36,695 nucleotides of DNA, taken from an uncultured Acetatifactor sp. Its GTDB lineage: Bacteria; Bacillota; Clostridia; Lachnospirales; Lachnospiraceae. Below the pieces are notes generated by a model, which saw nothing but the letters and a program-made list of their open reading frames with translations, made no database searches and had not been told where the DNA came from. Shown one piece after another: positions 15,585 through 23,660 of the stretch (the first letter of the stretch is position 1; each line of letters begins with the position of its first letter). The translations under genes were made by a program, and so were the position numbers. The stretch is taken from positions 1 through 36,695 of the forward strand of contig CAJUFB010000034.1 of NCBI GenBank assembly GCA_910585805.1. Reading direction: 5' to 3'.

Positions 15585-16694
15585 ATGGATTTAATAAAGG
15601 AGAAATCTGTGCGAGGGCGTGCATTATGGCACGCCTTTGCCATAATTACCGTTTTGGCGGTTGGAATGGCCGGCTGCGGGGAAACCGCAGCCAGGGATAG
15701 CGCTTTGGAAGAAGATGGCAGCATGGCGGAATTCGGTGTGGGGGACGGCAGTGTGGCGGAATCTGGTGTGGGGGACGGCAGTGTGGCGGAGGCCGGTACC
15801 GGAAATGGTGCAGATACCGGTGACAGAAACTGGGAGAAGCATATTACAGAGGAGACGGTTCGGCTGCCGGGAGTGGAAGGAGAATACAGTCTGCTCTTCC
15901 TGACGGATACCCATGTCATCATCCAGGATGAAAATGCATCGGAAGCGGCAGTGGAGAACGAAGCTGCCAGGTACCCTAGGTTTGTAAATGAGGAGGGCGT
16001 TTTTTCCGCGGAACAGTTTCCGGAATGGATCCGATATGCCAATGAAACCAAAGTGGACGCGGTATTGCTGGGCGGAGATATTATCGACACGCCTTCCGGG
16101 GCGAATCTGCAATGGCTGAAGGAGCAGCTTGCGCAGTTGGATATGCCATATCTTTATGTCAATGGCAACCATGACTGGACATATCCGTGGGAATATATGA
16201 CAGACACGGGGCGGGAAACTTATCTGCCGCTTCTGGAGCCCTTTATGAATGGAAATACGGCGATACAGAAACTTGATTTCGGCGAATTTACAGTGGTGGG
16301 CATAGATGACAGTTCTGGTCAGGTAGACAGCGCGGCTCTGCCGGAGTATGAGAAAGTCCTGGAAGAGAACCGCGGGGCGGCTCTCCGCCCTGTAATTGTG
16401 ATGGCACATGTGCCTTTTATCACCCAGTCTGTGCTGACAAAGGCGAAAGAAGCCTGGGATAGCCCTGTGGTAATCGGCGCCGGTAATTACGGAGGGATTT
16501 ATCCCAACGAGGATTCGGAGCGGTTCATGGCACTGACCACAGCGGAGGGCAGCCCTGTGGAACTGGTCCTTGCCGGACATGTACACTTTTATGACAGAGA
16601 TGCCATTGAAGGAGAGAAGGATGTGCTGCAGTTAGTGGGCGGCGCCGGATTTCAGGGAGACGCAATATTGATTCATATTACAGGAAGCAAATAA
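15585..16694 (+). CDS. Calcineurin-like metallophosphoesterase lipoprotein, 369 aa
   Basis: The start at 15585 is chosen because GGAG lies 6 nt upstream and the protein then opens with a basic N-terminus and a hydrophobic core ending LAVGMAGC, a lipobox. A longer frame back to 15492 has no good ribosome binding site. The mature protein is extracellular and lipid-anchored. Metallophosphoesterase motifs appear in order: FLTDTH, LLGGDIID, NGNHDW, VMAHVP and LAGHVHFYD, which supply the two-metal site. The linker after the Cys has a tandem decapeptide repeat (GVGDGSVAES/GVGDGSVAEA). Substrate unknown. It lies 128 nt after glgP and may share its transcript. Confidence 0.88.
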   Translation: MDLIKEKSVRGRALWHAFAIITVLAVGMAGCGETAARDSALEEDGSMAEFGVGDGSVAESGVGDGSVAEAGTGNGADTGDRNWEKHITEETVRLPGVEGEYSLLFLTDTHVIIQDENASEAAVENEAARYPRFVNEEGVFSAEQFPEWIRYANETKVDAVLLGGDIIDTPSGANLQWLKEQLAQLDMPYLYVNGNHDWTYPWEYMTDTGRETYLPLLEPFMNGNTAIQKLDFGEFTVVGIDDSSGQVDSAALPEYEKVLEENRGAALRPVIVMAHVPFITQSVLTKAKEAWDSPVVIGAGNYGGIYPNEDSERFMALTTAEGSPVELVLAGHVHFYDRDAIEGEKDVLQLVGGAGFQGDAILIHITGSK

Positions 16695-16784
16695 AGCTTC
16701 CTATAATCGAATGCGGCGCAAAGGGCACACCTTTTATCGGAAGCGAAGGGATTGATTCCGATAAGGTATTATGGGGACGGAGTG

Positions 16785-16850
16785 ATGGCAGAACAAAGGA
16801 ACGGGAAAGGATGCGCTCACGAGTATATGGATGCGATTGAGGAGCTATAA
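16785..16850 (+). CDS. 21-residue ORF overlapping the acetyltransferase start
   Basis: Reads MAEQRNGKGCAHEYMDAIEE plus Leu and a stop whose last A is directly followed by the acetyltransferase ATG. Its own end supplies the GGAG used by that gene. It could be a leader peptide coupling translation or the remnant of a longer gene. Just before it, TTATCGGAA/TTCCGATAA arms (about 16734-16766) form a hairpin without a T-run. Confidence 0.25.
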   Translation: MAEQRNGKGCAHEYMDAIEEL

Positions 16851-17333
16851 ATGATTAGGAAAGCCGATATAGAGGATCTTTCCCGGATAGCTGAGATTAT
16901 TGTATTTGGGAAAAGAGTTGCATACAGGCATATATTTGAAGATGATTATGGGTCATTTCATAAACTGCAGGTTGTCGATTTGTATGAAGAGTATAAAAGT
17001 AATCTGAACGTTTTAGAGGGAATGCTGCTGTATGATGATGGAATTGTGAAGGGCGTAATAAACGGACGGCCCAAAGAAAGCCGGATCATGGAGATTACGG
17101 ACTTCTATGTGGAACCTTTTTTTGTGGGACAGGGAATAGGAACTCTTCTGATGAAACATATGATTCAGCAAATTAAGGAAAAAGGTTATCGGAAAATAAT
17201 ATTATGGGTTATAAAAGATAATGCGGGAGCCAGAAAGTTCTATGAGATGAATGGATTTGCCAATAGTGGAGAAACGCGCATAATACAAGGCACCGCGAAA
17301 GAAGATTGCTGTTATGAATATGTTTTTGAATAA
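16851..17333 (+). CDS. GNAT family N-acetyltransferase, 160 aa
   Basis: Transfers an acetyl group from acetyl-CoA to an unknown amine. The GNAT fold is recognisable from MIRKADIEDLSRIAEIIVFG at the start and beta4 EITDFYVEPFFVGQGIGTLL. The pyrophosphate-binding GQGIGT lies at 93-98. LWVIKDNAGARKFYEMNGF follows as the usual motif B. Length is normal. GGAG lies 6 nt before the ATG. Base composition is more AT-rich than glgP or the hydratase on either side, which hints at later acquisition. Confidence 0.92.
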   Translation: MIRKADIEDLSRIAEIIVFGKRVAYRHIFEDDYGSFHKLQVVDLYEEYKSNLNVLEGMLLYDDGIVKGVINGRPKESRIMEITDFYVEPFFVGQGIGTLLMKHMIQQIKEKGYRKIILWVIKDNAGARKFYEMNGFANSGETRIIQGTAKEDCCYEYVFE

Positions 17334-17410
17334 TGGGATAATATGCGGCGGCAGCTATCGGCTTATCGGGCAAAATGAAAAAAGAACGAAATAAGAAAGG
17401 AATTTAGTAT

Positions 17411-19702
17411 ATGGTAGAGTTCATGCAAAACGGCGCATATCTGGTAAACGGCAGAGAAATCATAGCCGACACACCGGAAGCGCAACAGGCCATTTTGAGT
17501 AAAACAGGAAAAGAGGTCACGAAAGAAGAAGCGTCAAAGCAGACAATTTGTTACGGAATACTGGAGAGCCACAATACCTCCGGCAATATGGAGAAGCTGA
17601 AAATCAGATTTGACAAGCTGACCAGCCACGACATCACTTTCGTAGGGATCATACAGACGGCAAGGGCATCCGGGTTGCAGAAGTTCCCCATGCCCTACGT
17701 GCTCACCAACTGCCACAATTCTCTGTGCGCGGTGGGCGGCACCATCAATGAGGACGATCACATGTTCGGACTTTCCTGCGCCAAGAAATATGGCGGAGTC
17801 TATGTGCCTCCGCATCAGGCGGTAATCCATCAGTATGCCAGGGAAATGCTGGCAGGCGGCGGGCTGATGATCCTGGGCTCCGATTCCCATACCCGCTACG
17901 GCGCGCTGGGCACCATGGCAGTGGGCGAGGGCGGGCCGGAGCTTGTAAAGCAGCTGCTGAACCAGACTTATGATATCAACAGGCCCCAGGTGGTGGGCGT
18001 ATACCTCACAGGCGCACCGGTGAAGGGCGTGGGTCCTCAGGACGTGGCGCTGGCGATCATCGGCGCCGTGTTCCGGAACGGCTATGTGAAAAATAAGGTG
18101 ATGGAATTTGTAGGTCCCGGCGTGGCTTCTTTGAGCGCTGATTTCCGGATCGGCATTGATGTGATGACTACTGAGACTACATGTCTGTCGTCAATTTGGG
18201 AGACGGATAAGGAGATTGAGGAGTTTTATGAGATTCACGGACGTAAGGCAGATTATAAAGAACTTGCGCCCGGTGAAGTGGCATACTATGACGGCATGAT
18301 CACGGTGGATCTGTCCAAGGTGCGTCCCATGATCGCCATGCCATTCCATCCCAGCAATACATATACCATCGAAGAACTGAACGCCAATCTGATGGATATT
18401 CTGGATGAGACCGAGAAGCGTGCGGAAGTCAGCCTGGACGGAGCAGTGGAATTCCGTTTGAAGGACAAGGTTAGAAACGGAAAATTTATGGTAGACCAGG
18501 GAATCATTGCGGGCTGTGCAGGCGGCGGCTTTGAAAATATCTGTGCCGCGGCGGACATTTTGAAAGGAGCGTCCATCGGATTTGACGGTTTTACGTTAAG
18601 CGTGTATCCGGCTTCCATGCCAGTATACATGGAACTGGTGAGAAACGGCTGTGCGGCTGCCATCATGGAGACAGGCGCTGTCATGAAGACAGCCTTCTGC
18701 GGCCCCTGCTTCGGTGCGGGCGATACCCCGGCAAACAATGCTTTCAGCATCCGCCACTCAACCAGGAACTTCCCCAACCGTGAGGGCAGCAAGCTTCAGA
18801 ACGGTCAGATTTCTTCTGTTGCGCTGATGGATGCCCGTTCCATTGCGGCTACGGCAGCCAGCCAGGGTGCACTGACACCGGCCACGGATTTCGACGGGGA
18901 GATCGGAAAATATAAGTATCATTTTGACAGCAAAATTTATGCAAACCGTATCTTTGACTCCAGGGGCGTAGCTGACCCGGATGTGGAGATTCAGCTTGGG
19001 CCCAATATCAGGGACTGGCCGGAGATGGGTGCATTGCCGGAGAACCTGCTCCTCCAGGTAGTCAGCGAGATTCATGACCCTGTTACCACTACCGACGAGC
19101 TGATTCCTTCCGGCGAGACATCTTCCTACCGCTCCAATCCGCTGGGGCTGGCGGAGTTCACCTTAAGCCGCAAGGACCCCAACTATGTGGCAAGGGCGAA
19201 GGAAATACAGAAAGCAGAGAAGGCGCGTATGGCCGGGGAACACCCCTGTCAGGTACTTCCCGTGCTGAAGGAGCTGATGGGTGTCATCAAACAGGAATAC
19301 CCTGAGGCCAACCATTCCAATACCGGATTCGGTTCCACTATTTTCGCCGTGAAGCCCGGCGACGGATCTGCCCGCGAACAGGCGGCCTCCTGCCAGAAGG
19401 TGCTCGGCGGATGGGCAAATGTCGCAAATGAATATGCGACAAAGCGTTACCGCTCCAACCTGATCAACTGGGGGATGCTGCCCTTCCTGATCGAAGAGGG
19501 CAGGCTGCCGTTTAAGAATCTGGATTACATTTTCATTCCCGGCATACAGAAGGCTGTGGAGGAGAAGACGGATGTAATTACGGCTTATGTGGTGGAAAAG
19601 GATGGGCTGCAGGCCTTTGAACTGCGCCTGGGCGAGCTGACCGACGAGGAGAGGCAGATTATCCTGAAGGGCTGTCTCATCAATTATAACCGCATGGGAT
19701 AA
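17411..19702 (+). CDS. Aconitase-superfamily hydratase (YbhJ-like size), 763 aa
   Basis: Belongs to the [4Fe-4S] dehydratases of the aconitase/isopropylmalate isomerase superfamily. Cluster cysteines can be placed at Cys369 (GCAGGG, the position of the first aconitase cysteine) and at Cys430 and Cys433 (FCGPCFGAG). The N-terminal HNTSGNMEKLKIRFDKLTSH, GSDSHTRYGALGTMAVGEGG and RNFPNREGS segments also fit. Domain order is aconitase-like (three-domain core, then a swivel domain), but sequence style and length resemble the uncharacterised YbhJ-type group more than classical AcnA/AcnB. No other TCA genes are nearby, so the true substrate is open. The ATG follows AAGAAAGGAA. Confidence 0.85.
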   Translation: MVEFMQNGAYLVNGREIIADTPEAQQAILSKTGKEVTKEEASKQTICYGILESHNTSGNMEKLKIRFDKLTSHDITFVGIIQTARASGLQKFPMPYVLTNCHNSLCAVGGTINEDDHMFGLSCAKKYGGVYVPPHQAVIHQYAREMLAGGGLMILGSDSHTRYGALGTMAVGEGGPELVKQLLNQTYDINRPQVVGVYLTGAPVKGVGPQDVALAIIGAVFRNGYVKNKVMEFVGPGVASLSADFRIGIDVMTTETTCLSSIWETDKEIEEFYEIHGRKADYKELAPGEVAYYDGMITVDLSKVRPMIAMPFHPSNTYTIEELNANLMDILDETEKRAEVSLDGAVEFRLKDKVRNGKFMVDQGIIAGCAGGGFENICAAADILKGASIGFDGFTLSVYPASMPVYMELVRNGCAAAIMETGAVMKTAFCGPCFGAGDTPANNAFSIRHSTRNFPNREGSKLQNGQISSVALMDARSIAATAASQGALTPATDFDGEIGKYKYHFDSKIYANRIFDSRGVADPDVEIQLGPNIRDWPEMGALPENLLLQVVSEIHDPVTTTDELIPSGETSSYRSNPLGLAEFTLSRKDPNYVARAKEIQKAEKARMAGEHPCQVLPVLKELMGVIKQEYPEANHSNTGFGSTIFAVKPGDGSAREQAASCQKVLGGWANVANEYATKRYRSNLINWGMLPFLIEEGRLPFKNLDYIFIPGIQKAVEEKTDVITAYVVEKDGLQAFELRLGELTDEERQIILKGCLINYNRMG

Positions 19703-19789
19703 AGGTCTGTGTAAGGTATGGCAGAACGCATATTTATCAGCTTTTTTTCGTGCTCCGCGTCAGAAGGACAGGAGCTGTCACTCAGTGTT

Positions 19790-19905
19790 GCCGCGAGGCG
19801 TTTTCGTGCGTACTTTGCACGAAAATCCCGAGACAGCATGCGCCAGAATGAGCGTACTTTGCTCATTTTGTGCGCATCATGTTGCTGTGAACGGCGAAGC
19901 CGCGA
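19790..19905. repeat. Structured repeat: two hairpins sharing the loop GTACTTT
   Basis: Hairpin A is TTTTCGTGC (19801-19809), loop GTACTTT, GCACGAAAA (19817-19825). Hairpin B is AATGAGC (19847-19853), the same GTACTTT loop, GCTCATT (19861-19867), extended by ATGCGC (19838-19843) with GCGCAT (19872-19877). CCGCGAGGCG and CGGCGAAGCCGCG flank the pair. The design recalls interspersed palindromic repeats I associate with Lachnospiraceae genomes; copy number cannot be checked here. The stretch 19703-19950 contains no credible gene. Confidence 0.65.
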
Positions 19906-19951
19906 ACTGTAATGTTTCAGAAAAGTGTTTACAGAAAGACAGAAGTTTTAG

Positions 19952-19980
19952 TTGCACAAGCGGCGTTTTCTGGTTATAAT
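19952..19980 (+). promoter_or_regulatory. Sigma-A promoter of the SseB-domain gene
   Basis: TTGCAC (19952-19957) and perfect TATAAT (19975-19980), 17-bp spacer. The leader to the ATG at 20135 is about 148 nt, and nothing recognisable lies in it. Confidence 0.78.
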
Positions 19981-20134
19981 AAAAAAGCGGTGTCGCCGGT
20001 CTTATGTCAGAAGGATTGCCGGCACTGTACATGAGATGAAAATTTGTTCTGTCCATGTCTGGCCGGACGGGGCAGGACATACGGGGAAGAAAAACAGCAT
20101 ATGCCATATGCGGAACTATCACAGGAGGAAAATC

Positions 20135-20659
20135 ATGGAATTTAATAAATCGGTATCGAACCCCATGCTGATGGGGGCCATTGAGCTGATGAAAGCGGAA
20201 GACACACCGGAACATCGCAACATGTTTATAGGGGAATTGGGGAAGGCAAGCTTTCTTTCACCGGCGATTGTAGACCCGGCGCCCACAGAGGGAGAGGATG
20301 GGGAACTGGTCATTGCTCCCGGCAGCAAGGTGCAGTTTCCCATGCTGACAGGCGCAGAGGGAATGCGGTTTTTTATGGCATTTACGGATATGGCGGAGTA
20401 TGAGAAATGGCAGGAGAAGAATCCGGAGCAGAAATTGCCGTATTTTGCATTGAAGATTGAGGATTATGCAGGGATCGTGCTTCGCAGAGATGCAAAGGGG
20501 AACATTTGTCCTGCGCTTGGGATCGTGGTGAATCCTTTCGGGGCGAATATCGTGGTACCCAGAGAGATGCTGGCCGGGATGATGTCCGCAAAGGTTGCCC
20601 AGGCAAATCAGGCGGCACGCCAGGCGGCAGGGAATAAAGTGACGCCTTTTAAAGCATAG
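20135..20659 (+). CDS. SseB-domain (PF07179-type) protein, 174 aa
   Basis: The ATG at 20135 has a strong AGGAGG 7 nt upstream; an in-frame extension to 19952 overlaps the promoter and is rejected. The sequence fits the SseB N-terminal domain: an initial helix (NPMLMGAIELMKAE), a two-strand segment with FLSPAIVDPAPTEGE, then QFPMLTGAEGMRFFMAFTDM and EYEKWQ. It ends with GIVVNPFGANIVVPREML. Soluble, no signal peptide. The role of these proteins in Firmicutes is not established. No terminator is obvious after it. Confidence 0.75.
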   Translation: MEFNKSVSNPMLMGAIELMKAEDTPEHRNMFIGELGKASFLSPAIVDPAPTEGEDGELVIAPGSKVQFPMLTGAEGMRFFMAFTDMAEYEKWQEKNPEQKLPYFALKIEDYAGIVLRRDAKGNICPALGIVVNPFGANIVVPREMLAGMMSAKVAQANQAARQAAGNKVTPFKA

Positions 20660-20704
20660 AAACAGCGGCAGATCAAGATTTCATCACAAAATATATATAC
20701 TCGC

Positions 20705-20731
20705 TAAATTTAAAATTTTTTATGTCGATAT
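20705..20731 (+). promoter_or_regulatory. Sigma-D (sigma-28, motility-type) promoter
   Basis: TAAA (20705-20708), a 15-bp spacer, then GTCGATAT (20724-20731). This matches the TAAA-N15-GCCGATAT consensus with one -10 mismatch. It points toward the calcium-loop protein at 21043. Confidence 0.65.
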
Positions 20732-21042
20732 AATGAGTACAGGACAGCAGTTAGGCCGACTGCTGCCGAGTACAGAGCATATATGGACACCACGGATGGT
20801 ATTTGTGCAGGAAACGGACTTTCCTGCTGAATGCCATTTTTTTATACCGCATTGCGGTGTGGCGCGAACCGGTACAGGAGGTACGGCTGGCGTTTGCGGG
20901 GGACAGGATGGAACCCATAAAAAGTCCCGGGGGACAGGCTGCCTGCGTCATGGAAGATGTGGGGGCGGGGAAGAAGCGCAGGTTATTCTGCGCAGGTTCC
21001 CGGGTCCTGTGGGATGGGTGAACATAAGGGAGAGTAAGAGGA
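20732..21042 (+). other. About 310-nt leader between the sigma-D promoter and its gene
   Basis: Several hairpins are visible: CAGCAGT/ACTGCTG (about 20744-20764), and GCAGGAAA/TTTCCTGC (about 20808-20829) followed 9 nt later by seven T. There is also a direct repeat GCGCAGGTT (about 20979 and 20993). Open frames exist, but none has a good start signal plus coding character. I looked for the cyclic-di-GMP riboswitch core and did not see it. Confidence 0.4.
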
Positions 21043-22257
21043 GTGAAAATCGATTCCAGTACGGTGGGAATGGAGTCTGCCAGAAGCTATCGGGCGACGA
21101 CTACAACTATCAGGAAATTTACCATAATGGATTACAGACAGGGATTGTCAGGGAGCGGCAATTCTCTGAATGCGGCAGTGGGCGGAGACGCGGAGAATGC
21201 AGGAGACACAGAAACGAAAGAAAACACACCGGATTCCGGAACCGGGGAAGAGATGGTACAGCAGTCCGCGGCATCCCTCCAGGACTGGCAGAGCCGTCTG
21301 CAGGCATCGGGCTCCAATGTGACAGTCAGAAGCTCGGCAAGCCAGACCTATGCGGCGATCCGGCATACCACCATAAGTTATATTTTTAATCTGCTGTTTT
21401 CGGAGAGAAGGAACCGGCTGAACCAGTGGATGCAGCAGAACGGGATTCAGACCAGGGATACCCAGGCTGTTCAGACGCAGCATACTCAAACGCAGCATAC
21501 CGGGCAGAGCAGCGGCAGCTTCGGTCTGTATTATCAGAACGGACTGGCAGGAAGCGGAGATACAACAGCCAGGCTCAGAGTGCTGAATTACAGCCAGGCA
21601 GTGATCCGGACGGAGGCTGAGAACACGGCCTTTTCCACGGTGGGCAAGGTATGCACTGCTGACGGACGTGAGATCGGCTTTAACGTCAATGTGGGCATGA
21701 GCCGTCAGTTCCAGCAGTATTACGAGCAGAGTCAGGATCTGAGGGTCTTTACCATGTGTGATCCGCTGGTCATCAATCTTGACACGGATATGACCGAGCT
21801 TTCTGACCAGACATTTTATTTTGACATTGACGCCGACGGGGAGACGGATGAGATATCACAGTTGGGAGCCGGAAGCGGTTATCTTGCCCTGGATAAAAAC
21901 GGCGACGGGGTCATCAATGACGGAAGCGAGCTGTTCGGCACCGCCAGCGGCAACGGATTTGCGGATCTGGCGAAATATGATGAGGACGGCAACGGATGGA
22001 TCGATGAAAATGATGCCGTCTGGGATAAGCTGAAAATCTGGTGTAAGGATGAAAACGGCAGGGATGTGCTTTACAGGCTTTCTGAGAAAGGTGTGGGAGC
22101 CATCTGCCTGAAGAATGTGAGTACGGATTTTACCATGCAGGGAGCGGAAGGACAGACGAAGGGCGCTGTCCGCAGCACGGGTATCTTTCTGTATGAGAAT
22201 GGAAGCGCAGGAACGGTACAGCATGTCGATGTTGCGAAATATTCTGCGCAGGCGTAA
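21043..22257 (+). CDS. Uncharacterised protein with calcium-loop (EF-hand/dockerin-like) C-terminal module, 404 aa
   Basis: The start is GTG at 21043 with AAGGGAG about 8-10 nt upstream, and the protein opens MKIDSSTVGMESARSY. Residues 1-200 are polar and low-complexity with a Gln/His/Thr-rich stretch (140-155). The C-terminal module (about 240-400) has three acidic loops, DIDADGETDE (261-270), DKNGDGVIND (284-293) and DEDGNGWIDEND (313-324). The conserved SELFGTASGNGFADL and VRSTGIFL segments seen in calcium-loop proteins are also present. There is no signal peptide. The sigma-D promoter upstream suggests membership of a motility or flagellar regulon. Function unknown. Confidence 0.75.
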   Translation: MKIDSSTVGMESARSYRATTTTIRKFTIMDYRQGLSGSGNSLNAAVGGDAENAGDTETKENTPDSGTGEEMVQQSAASLQDWQSRLQASGSNVTVRSSASQTYAAIRHTTISYIFNLLFSERRNRLNQWMQQNGIQTRDTQAVQTQHTQTQHTGQSSGSFGLYYQNGLAGSGDTTARLRVLNYSQAVIRTEAENTAFSTVGKVCTADGREIGFNVNVGMSRQFQQYYEQSQDLRVFTMCDPLVINLDTDMTELSDQTFYFDIDADGETDEISQLGAGSGYLALDKNGDGVINDGSELFGTASGNGFADLAKYDEDGNGWIDENDAVWDKLKIWCKDENGRDVLYRLSEKGVGAICLKNVSTDFTMQGAEGQTKGAVRSTGIFLYENGSAGTVQHVDVAKYSAQA

Positions 22258-22367
22258 GGAATTGTCAGCAAATAACAGCTTCAGGGAACCGCATCGCGGA
22301 TCCTGTGCTCAGGAGGAAATGGCAGCAGTTATTTTCTGCAGGTATATAGTTGATGACAGTTTCGTGT

Positions 22368-22407
22368 AAGGGCTGTTGGGAAAGGCATTTCCTGACAGCT
22401 CTTTTTT
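22368..22407 (+). terminator. Rho-independent terminator after the calcium-loop protein
   Basis: The stem combines AGGGCTGT with ACAGCTCT (G-U pairs allowed) and an inner GGAAA/TTTCC, and is followed by six T. Confidence 0.82.
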
Positions 22408-22595
22408 CTGTTTCTTTTTCCTCTGCCTTGCCCCGCTACTTTCTGTGAATATTTGCATAAATTTTTTCCAACGGGACAAACTGATAGCAGACAATACAAA
22501 GAAAATTTTGTAATATCCATGACAGATATCGGCAAAGTTTGATTTGTATTCAAAATCAGAAAATGCGCAATCTTATAAAGGAAGGGTAAGCAGCT
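22408..22595 (+). other. AT-rich upstream region of the M23-like gene
   Basis: No gene. The AT-rich region ends in AAAGGAAGGG, the ribosome binding site of the next gene. No clear sigma-A promoter with correct spacing was found. I looked for sigma-F/G-type boxes because of the SpoIIQ resemblance, but nothing convincing is present. Confidence 0.35.
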
Positions 22596-23660
22596 ATGAG
22601 AAGAAACAGAAGGAATAATGTAAAAAAAGAACGTATCATCATGATCGCATCGTCCGCGTTTGTGTTGTCAGCGCTGACCATGACAGGCATTTACATGAAA
22701 TCAAACAAAACGGAAGAACAGGACGAGGGCTATACGCTGGATTTCTCTGCCTTGGAGGAGAATGTGCAGGATAAGGCTCAGGAGATTGCCAGGAAGGAGC
22801 AGACGGATAACGGTCTGACAGAATCCGTTGATCAGCAGATCGTCAATTCGGATGATGATCTGGATTATCTGCCGATGGAAGCCGGATCGGGGCTGGTTAC
22901 CATTCCCGGGCTGACAGACGGACTGCTGGAGGATACGCCTGCCGGAGAGGGAATTCTTTCCTCGGAGGAGGGAACGCGGATAGCGGGAGATACACCGGGA
23001 GCCGGTGAGGATGGTCTGACGACAGATGACGCTGAGACAGCAGGCGCATCCGGCATCTCTGGCAGTACAGCAGAGGAAACGGATCTTGCGGCCAGAGATA
23101 AGGCAGCAGGGGAAAGCGGCCAGTCGACAGAGGCAGATGATGCGGGCGAGACGGATCCTCCGGCAGAAAACCAGGAGAATGGGGAGGCCCGGAGCACAGA
23201 CGCGGAGAATACTGCCGGCAGCGATGTGGTTGCGGAAACCATGCATTTTGCGGAAAGCGACGGTCTGCTGCGTCCTGTGAGCGGAGAGGTGCTGATTCCC
23301 TTCAGCATGGACAGCAGTGTGTATTTTTCCACTCTTGACCAGTTCAAATACAATCCGGCGATCATGATAGCCGCCGAGGAAGGCAGCGCAGTGACAGCCT
23401 GCGCGGAAGGTGTGGTGATCGATATTTTTCAGGATGAGGAAATCGGCCACGCAGTCACAATGGATATAGGTGACGGTTATCAGATCACTTATGGACAGCT
23501 TTACGATATCAATGTGACGCTGAATTCTCATGTGAAACCGGGCGATGCCATTGCGTCCGTTGCGGAGCCTACAAAATACTTCAGTGTGGAAGGAAGCAAT
23601 CTGTATTTGAAGCTGACGGCAAACGGAACGCCTGTGGATCCGGAGATGCTGTTCCGCTGA
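22596..23660 (+). CDS. Membrane-anchored M23/LytM-fold protein lacking metal ligands (SpoIIQ-like), 354 aa
   Basis: The N-terminus has a basic start (MRRNRRNNVKKER) and one membrane helix (about 14-31). A long acidic low-complexity linker (about 100-225, rich in E, D, A, G, T) leads to a C-terminal LytM fold from about residue 228 (LLRPVSGEVLIPFSMDSSVY). Where active M23 enzymes have HxGxD, this has YNPAIMIAA; where they have HLHF, it has NLYLKL. All four zinc/catalytic positions appear replaced. It should therefore be a structural, binding-only protein, as some SpoIIQ proteins are in the forespore channel. Assignment to SpoIIQ is inference; no sporulation neighbour is present. Confidence 0.78.
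   Translation: MRRNRRNNVKKERIIMIASSAFVLSALTMTGIYMKSNKTEEQDEGYTLDFSALEENVQDKAQEIARKEQTDNGLTESVDQQIVNSDDDLDYLPMEAGSGLVTIPGLTDGLLEDTPAGEGILSSEEGTRIAGDTPGAGEDGLTTDDAETAGASGISGSTAEETDLAARDKAAGESGQSTEADDAGETDPPAENQENGEARSTDAENTAGSDVVAETMHFAESDGLLRPVSGEVLIPFSMDSSVYFSTLDQFKYNPAIMIAAEEGSAVTACAEGVVIDIFQDEEIGHAVTMDIGDGYQITYGQLYDINVTLNSHVKPGDAIASVAEPTKYFSVEGSNLYLKLTANGTPVDPEMLFR

Noticed and set aside
19718..19912. Small plus-strand ORF over the hairpin repeats
   Set aside because: It consists of the palindromic repeat itself, lacks a ribosome binding site and has a Cys/Arg/Ser-rich unnatural composition.
20732..21042. Cyclic-di-GMP riboswitch in the sigma-D leader
   Set aside because: Looked for the conserved GCAAA-type core and the tetraloop receptor pattern; neither is present.
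20733..21389. 218-codon plus-strand frame overlapping the calcium-loop gene start
   Set aside because: Overlaps a better frame, has no Shine-Dalgarno, and the product is rich in Gly/Arg/Cys without a motif.
22500..22560. Possible minus-strand sigma-D promoter (GCCGATAT at about 22528)
   Set aside because: The -35 is only TGAA and no minus-strand gene follows, only the terminator of the calcium-loop gene.
22701..23531. 276-codon minus-strand open frame in the M23-like gene
   Set aside because: Shadow of the acidic linker; the plus frame has the start site, membrane helix and LytM fold.
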